Below are positions 59,528-64,000 of a DNA stretch of 64,000 nucleotides, one piece after another. The notes beneath the pieces are model-generated. The model saw nothing but the letters and a program-made list of their open reading frames with translations, ran no database searches and was not told the DNA's origin. Source of the stretch: Myxococcus stipitatus (lineage in GTDB: Bacteria > Myxococcota > Myxococcia > Myxococcales > Myxococcaceae); contig NZ_CP102770.1 of assembly GCF_038561935.1 (NCBI RefSeq), positions 4,464,001-4,528,000 on the forward strand, read 5' to 3'. The translations under genes were made by a program, and so were the position numbers. How positions within the stretch are numbered: the first letter of the stretch is position 1; every line of letters begins with the position of its first letter.

Positions 59528-60538
59528 ATGCGACTGCTCGTGACGATTCTCACCGCCGGGGTGCTCTTGCTGGGGAGCGCCTGGGCCGCGCTCGCGCTGG
59601 CCTTGACGGGGGCGGGGCCCGAGGGGGCCCATGGGTGGCGGGCCCTGGGGGCGGGGGTCCTCCTGCTCTCGGCGTGCTTCGTCGCGTGGCGCAAGGGCTC
59701 CCGCCGGGGGGCGGTGGCGCTGGTGGTGGCCGGCTGCGTGGGCGTCTCGCTCTGGGGACGCACGGTGAAGCCCTCCACGGAGCGCGACTGGGCGCCGGAC
59801 CTGGAGAAGGTGGCGCGCGCCGACGTCGAGGGCACCCGCGTGACGTTCCACGACATGCGGGACTTCCGCTACCGGAGCACGACGGACTGGGACGCGTCCT
59901 GGTTCTCGGGCACCTACGACGCGAACGAGCTGACGGGCGCGTGGTTCATCGTCGAGCCCTTCTCGGGCTTCTTCGGCGCCGCGCACACCATGGTGAGCTT
60001 CGGCTTCGCGGACGGGCGCTACGTCGTCTTCTCCGTGGAGATCCGCCGGGAGAAGGGCGAGACGTTCTCCGCCCTGGGAGGTCTCTTCCGCCAGTTCGAG
60101 CTCGTCTACGTGGTGGGGGACGAGCGGGACCTGGTGCAGCTGCGCTCCAACCACCGCCGCGACGACGTGTACCTCTACCCCGTGAGGGCGTCGAAGGAGC
60201 GCGTGGCCGACTTCTTCATGGACATGGTGGCGCGGATGAACGCGCTGCACGCGCGGCCGGAGTTCTACGACTCGGTCTCCAACAACTGCACCACCAACCT
60301 GGTGAGGCACTTCGAGAAGGTGAGCGCGGTGGACGTGCCATATGACCACCGCACGCTGCTGCCCGCCTTCTCCGATGCGCTCGCGTACGAGCTGGGGCTC
60401 ATCGACACGGACGCCCCGCTGGACGTGGTGCGCGCGCGACACCGCATCAACGAGCGCGCGTGGGCGGCCTCGAACGCGTCCGACTTCTCCCAGCGCATCC
60501 GTGACCCGGAAGCGCCGCGCGCGGCCTCAGCCCCCTGA
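59528..60538 (+). CDS. DUF4105 membrane protein
   Basis: 336 aa from ATG 59528, chosen because a hydrophobic segment follows at once (MRLLVTILTAGVLLLGSAW); a GTG at 59492 would add 12 residues. Two or three N-terminal membrane segments (to about residue 75) precede the conserved block: DWAPDLEKVARADVEG, FHDMRDFRYRS, WFIVEPFSGF, AHTMVSFGFADGRYVVFSVEIRR and SVSNNCTTNL, the last with Asn-Asn-Cys-Thr. This matches the DUF4105 family, thought to face the periplasm. Catalytic function is unproven; the Asn-Cys motif hints at a cysteine-type active site. It is divergent from the ABC transporter gene and probably unrelated to the biosynthetic cluster. Confidence 0.85.
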   Translation: MRLLVTILTAGVLLLGSAWAALALALTGAGPEGAHGWRALGAGVLLLSACFVAWRKGSRRGAVALVVAGCVGVSLWGRTVKPSTERDWAPDLEKVARADVEGTRVTFHDMRDFRYRSTTDWDASWFSGTYDANELTGAWFIVEPFSGFFGAAHTMVSFGFADGRYVVFSVEIRREKGETFSALGGLFRQFELVYVVGDERDLVQLRSNHRRDDVYLYPVRASKERVADFFMDMVARMNALHARPEFYDSVSNNCTTNLVRHFEKVSAVDVPYDHRTLLPAFSDALAYELGLIDTDAPLDVVRARHRINERAWAASNASDFSQRIRDPEAPRAASAP

Positions 60539-61273
60539 CGCCTTGCCCTCGGCCGCGGCGAGCCGGGCCTCGAGGTGGCGCGCGTAGTGGGTCTCCAGCG
60601 TCGTGAAGTAGCCGCGCTCCTCCCACAGGATGGCGAGCAGCCGGTCCGACAGGGATTTCACCTCCGCGCCTTCTCCGGCCTCGGGCGTGCGGGGCCCGGC
60701 GTTGCCTCGGGCGGCGAACACGCGCATGGCCTCCGCCATCAGCACGCGGCTGCTCTCGAAGATGCGGCGCAGGGCCTGGTTGATGGGCCGGGCGTCCACC
60801 TCCGCGCAGGCGGCGACGATGGCGACGTGGATGGTCTCCGGCTTGTCCCCGGTGAGGCTGTGCGCGTCCAGGTCTCCTCGCGCGAGCGCATGGTGCAGGA
60901 GGTAGCCGTGGTGCAGGGACACGGAGGCCACGTCCACGCAGTCCTTCACCCAGAGGACGAAGAAGACCTTGCGGAACATCTTCTTCACCGGAAGCAGCAT
61001 CAGCCCCTTGAGGTAGCTGACCAGCCGGCCGCCCATCGTGCGGCCCAGGCTGGAGCCCGCAAGCGCCTCCACCGCCTTGTCGGGCGCGCGCAAGCCCCGC
61101 TCCTCGAGCAGCGAGCGGACAAGCTGCTCGCGCACCTGGAAGAGCGCGTAGTCATCCAGGAACGGCACCGGGATGAGCGGCGTCAGCCCCGCGGCGACGG
61201 CGTGGAAGGCCACGCGCCCGAGGGGTGGGGACGAGGGGGCGCTGGGCGTGGGGTGAGGGCCTGGCTCGGTCAT
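60527..61273 (-). CDS. Conserved-looking protein of unknown function
   Basis: 248 aa from ATG 61273 (MTEPGPHPTPSAPS), with a purine-rich GAGAGAG upstream. A Pro/Ser-rich start is followed by a core with VAAGLTPLIPVPFLDDYALF, a hydrophobic stretch LKGLMLLPVKKMFRKVFFVLWVKD that may sit in or on the membrane, and a helical C-terminus. I recognise no domain or catalytic motif. Its 3' end overlaps the convergent DUF4105 gene by 12 bases. Confidence 0.75.
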   Translation of the reverse strand: MTEPGPHPTPSAPSSPPLGRVAFHAVAAGLTPLIPVPFLDDYALFQVREQLVRSLLEERGLRAPDKAVEALAGSSLGRTMGGRLVSYLKGLMLLPVKKMFRKVFFVLWVKDCVDVASVSLHHGYLLHHALARGDLDAHSLTGDKPETIHVAIVAACAEVDARPINQALRRIFESSRVLMAEAMRVFAARGNAGPRTPEAGEGAEVKSLSDRLLAILWEERGYFTTLETHYARHLEARLAAAEGKASGG

Positions 61274-61323
61274 TGACTCTCTCTATGCGAAAACCCGCGC
61301 CCCATTGCATGGGAACCCGGACG

Positions 61324-62280
61324 TCAGCCCTGGCGGGTGCCTCGGGCGTGGGGAATCAGGACCGAGTAGAGCGTGCTCATGACGGGGGTGGGGATGCCCA
61401 GGGCATGGCCTCGCCGGGCCACCGTGCCCTGGAGGTACTCGACCTCCAAGGTCTTGCCCGCGTCGAAGTCCACCATCATCGACGGCCGCATCTCCCGGGG
61501 CAGGTCCTCCATGAAGCGCACCACGTCCTCCGCGCGCGTGGTGGTGACGACGCCTTCCGCCGCGGCCACGCGCAGCACCTCCGTCACGGCCTCCCGGAAC
61601 ATCTCCCGGAAGAAGGGCCCCTCGCGCAGCACGCCCACCGCCGAGCGCCCCGCCGTGCAGAAGCCGGACATCGACGCGAGGAAGGCCAGCTTCTCCCAGA
61701 GCGGCCCGCGGATGTCCGCCACCGCCTCCACGTTGAGCCCCGCGCGGGCCAGCTCGTCCTTGAGCGTCCGCACGCGCTCGGAGACGCGGGAGGTGTCGCC
61801 GAACGCCTCGCCCAGCACGATGCGGTGGAGCGTGCCCACCTGTCGGATGACGCCGGGCTCGTGGATGGCGGTGGACATGTACGTCGTCCCGCCGATGACC
61901 GTGGGCTCTCCCACGGCGGCGGCGACCTCCGACGGACTGTCCACGCCGTTCTGGAGCGTGACGACCGCGGCGCCAGGGCCTCCCAGCGCGGGCCGCTCCG
62001 ACGCGGCGACCAGGGCCTTCACCTGCGGCAGCACGCTGGCGACGTCGTAGTTCTTCACCGCGAGGACCACCACGTCCACGGGCCCCAGCCGGGCGGCGTC
62101 CTCCTCGGCGCGGACGGGGACGGTGAAGTCTCCCTCCGCGCTCAGGATGGTGAGCCCCCGCTCGCGCATGGCGCTCAGGTGCGCCCCGCGCGCGAGGAAG
62201 CGCACGTCATGTCCCGCGCGCACCAGCCGCGCGCCGTAGTAGCCGCCCACTCCTCCTGAACCCACGATGGCGAATCGCAT
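61324..62280 (-). CDS. panE: 2-dehydropantoate 2-reductase family protein (ApbA/PanE)
   Basis: 318 aa. The N-terminus MRFAIVGSGGVGGYYGA is an NADPH-binding GxGxxG fold; VLAVKNYD, VTLQNGVDS and WEKLAFLASMSGFCTAGR supply the conserved Lys and Asn positions of ketopantoate reductases, which reduce 2-dehydropantoate to pantoate for CoA synthesis. The length is normal. Bacteria often carry several paralogues, so true PanE activity is not guaranteed; other 2-oxoacid substrates are possible. Pantoate feeds phosphopantetheine supply, but I see no sign that this gene belongs to the biosynthetic operon. Confidence 0.88.
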   Translation of the reverse strand: MRFAIVGSGGVGGYYGARLVRAGHDVRFLARGAHLSAMRERGLTILSAEGDFTVPVRAEEDAARLGPVDVVVLAVKNYDVASVLPQVKALVAASERPALGGPGAAVVTLQNGVDSPSEVAAAVGEPTVIGGTTYMSTAIHEPGVIRQVGTLHRIVLGEAFGDTSRVSERVRTLKDELARAGLNVEAVADIRGPLWEKLAFLASMSGFCTAGRSAVGVLREGPFFREMFREAVTEVLRVAAAEGVVTTTRAEDVVRFMEDLPREMRPSMMVDFDAGKTLEVEYLQGTVARRGHALGIPTPVMSTLYSVLIPHARGTRQG

Positions 62281-62373
62281 GGCGCGGGAGGATAGCGGAG
62301 CGGCGCGGCCACGCCACGGGGCTTGCGCGGGAGGACGGGGACTTCGCGCGAGTGCCCCCGCGTCAAGCCGGGC

Positions 62374-63681
62374 TCAGCCCGCGAGTGGACGGATGCGCGT
62401 GCCCGTGTCCCAGCCGAGCGCGCCGCGGGCGGCCAGCACGTCCGCGCGGGGCGTCCGGGCCTGGGCGACGTAGGCGGCGGTGGCTTCGGGGGAGGCGCAG
62501 ACGGGGAGGATGCGCTCGGGAACCATCATGTCGCTGACGAAGGCATCCGCCACGAGCGTGTCGCGGCTCGCGGCGACCAGCAGGTCGATGAGGTGCGGAG
62601 GAGGCGGCTCGAGCAGCGCGTTGCTCCAGTGCGTCGTCGGCGCGACGGCGGCCCACATGCGGGCGTCGGTGTCGCGGCAGAAGGCCTCGTCGAAGGGACG
62701 CTCCGCCAGGAGCGCGTCCGTGATGGCGTGGGCCAAGGTGAAGGCGGACGCGGAGGCGCCGTTGGCGCCCTGTCCCGCGACGGGGTCGTTCGTCACGTGT
62801 GTGTCGCCCACCGCCATCACGAAGCGGCCCTCGCCCAGCGGGGCCCACGCGCGGCGCACGGCGGGGGTGAAGCCTCCCTGGAGGAAGTCGAGCGGACCGC
62901 GCACGCCGAACTCCGTCGGGTCGATGCGCTCGTACGTCGCGGGCGCGAAGCGGCGCATGACCTCCAGCAGCGACGCGTCGAACGCGGCCGGGTCGTCGTC
63001 GCGCTTGCGCGAGATGAGCGCCGCGAGCTCCGTGCCGGGAATCGCCTCGATGAGCGTGCTGGGGACGCGGCCGTGGCGGGTGATGATCTGCGACTCGAAG
63101 ACCTCGCCCTGACCCGGAATCAGGTTCGTGTGCATGCTGGTCGGCTGCGGCATGCGCAGGCCCTTGAGCAGCGCGGCGAACAGCACCCGCGGCGGCTTCG
63201 TGTGCGGCGACAGCTCCGGGATGCGCGGGAACAACCCGGTGAGTCCATGGCGTCCGGTGGCGACGACCATCAGCGTGTGGCGGCTGGCCAGCTTCTCCAG
63301 CATGACGGCGTCCACCGGCAGGACCTCCAGCCGCCCCCCGCGCTCCGCGAAGGCCTCCGCGAGCCGAGGCTGGTAGACGCGATAGTCCACGCACAGGCTC
63401 GGCTCGCTCAGCTGGCCGTGCACGGAGAACGGCTGCGGGGCCTGCACGTGGATGGCAAGCCGCTTCATCGCCAGCTCCGGCACCCCCCAGAAGTCCACCC
63501 ACACCTCCCGCTCACGTGCTCGCGTGGGCGCATGGTGCGTCACGGTGTTCAGGAGTCGCCCGGTGCGAACCGCGTCCGGCTCCTGCTCTGTGTAGAGGGT
63601 CACCGGAATCCCCTGGGCGAGAAGCTTCAGACCCAGGTGCAGACCCGCGGTGCCGGCTCCAACGATTCCAATGCTCGCCAT
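62374..63681 (-). CDS. Styrene/indole monooxygenase-type flavoprotein (StyA family)
   Basis: 435 aa from ATG 63681, backed by AGGAGAGG six bases upstream. The N-terminus IGIVGAGTAGLHLGLKLL closely matches StyA, as do LLNTVTHHA, YRVYQPRLAEA, VVATGRHGL, DPTEFG, LDFLQGGFTPA and GDTHVTNDPVAGQGAN. These are the FAD-binding and substrate domains of two-component styrene monooxygenases, which epoxidise aryl alkenes or indole using reduced FAD from a separate reductase (StyB). No reductase gene is visible here. Length is slightly above StyA (about 415 aa). A link to the peptide cluster, such as oxidation of an aromatic residue, is speculative. Confidence 0.88.
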   Translation of the reverse strand: MASIGIVGAGTAGLHLGLKLLAQGIPVTLYTEQEPDAVRTGRLLNTVTHHAPTRAREREVWVDFWGVPELAMKRLAIHVQAPQPFSVHGQLSEPSLCVDYRVYQPRLAEAFAERGGRLEVLPVDAVMLEKLASRHTLMVVATGRHGLTGLFPRIPELSPHTKPPRVLFAALLKGLRMPQPTSMHTNLIPGQGEVFESQIITRHGRVPSTLIEAIPGTELAALISRKRDDDPAAFDASLLEVMRRFAPATYERIDPTEFGVRGPLDFLQGGFTPAVRRAWAPLGEGRFVMAVGDTHVTNDPVAGQGANGASASAFTLAHAITDALLAERPFDEAFCRDTDARMWAAVAPTTHWSNALLEPPPPHLIDLLVAASRDTLVADAFVSDMMVPERILPVCASPEATAAYVAQARTPRADVLAARGALGWDTGTRIRPLAG

Positions 63682-63920
63682 CTGCCTCTCCTTCACTTTT
63701 TCCAAGTCGAAAGACTGAGGTCGGGGAAGCGTCTCCCCGGGATGTGGGGTTCCCCAGGTGTTCCAGGGTGCGCGGGGCTGCATATCACAATGCGGGCGGA
63801 GTTCTTTAATTTCCCCATACACTGAGTCTCAGGGCCAGACGGGTCCCCCTGCACCCGTTCGGGACTGGATGAAGTGATTCCGGGTTGGGGGCGGACAGTC
63901 GGCGACCGTACAGTCGAGGG
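63682..63920. promoter_or_regulatory. Divergent intergenic region
   Basis: 239 bp between the StyA-type gene (minus) and the gene starting at 63921 (plus), containing A+T-richer patches (63790-63830). It is presumably the promoter region for both. No specific operator, sigma site or terminator could be identified. Confidence 0.35.
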
Positions 63921-64000
63921 ATGAGCGCGGCCCTGGATGTGGTGCTGGAGGTCGGTGACGTCACCGAAGTGACGGCGGATGTTGCCCTGTTCAAATATGC
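63921..64000 (+). CDS. 5' end of an unidentified gene, cut by right edge
   Basis: An ATG at 63921 opens a frame that stays open to the edge and encodes MSAALDVVLEVGDVTEVTAD followed by VALFKYA. A GAGGG lies directly against the start codon, so spacing is poor. Only about 26 residues are visible; no family can be named. The divergent position relative to the StyA-type gene supports a real gene. Confidence 0.4.
   Translation, partial: MSAALDVVLEVGDVTEVTADVALFKY

Overview
The window is high-GC bacterial DNA with long translationally coupled megasynthase genes, a FAAL-started hybrid NRPS/PKS line and enzyme families typical of myxobacteria. I infer a member of the Myxococcota, but nothing in the window fixes the genus.

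Positions 1 to 54757 hold one minus-strand operon, cut by the left edge. In transcription order it encodes: a fatty-acyl-AMP ligase/NRPS protein (FAAL-ACP-C-A-PCP, with a luciferase-like monooxygenase spliced into the Gly adenylation domain); three single-module PKS proteins (KS-AT-KR-ACP each), with a GT1-type glycosyltransferase between the second and third; and a giant NRPS of more than 11,077 codons. Ten NRPS modules of that last protein lie in the window. Hand-read adenylation codes suggest D-Ser, Gly, Val, Val, Val, Val, a Ser-like residue, a Pro-like residue, an aromatic residue and one residue I cannot assign. No thioesterase or end of the line is visible.

The expected product is a glycosylated lipo-polyketide-peptide: an activated fatty acid on an alpha-oxidised glycine, two or three ketide units, then a long peptide with a tetra-valine-like core. 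Two PKS domains look dead: the AT of the third PKS has lost its catalytic Ser, and the KR of the second has lost its catalytic Tyr. Modules 4 to 6 of the giant NRPS are near-perfect 3189-bp tandem copies, and module 3 shares an almost identical adenylation domain. These are signs of very recent module duplication and conversion.

Positions 54758 to 59423 hold likely accessory genes: a divergent cytochrome P450, a 4-hydroxymandelate synthase/HPPD-family dioxygenase and a SyrD/PvdE-type peptide-exporting ABC transporter.

Positions 59424 to 64000 look like flanking genome: a DUF4105 membrane protein, an unrecognised protein, a ketopantoate reductase-family protein, a StyA-type flavin monooxygenase and the start of a gene cut by the right edge. 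No rRNA, tRNA, CRISPR array, transposase or integrase was seen.
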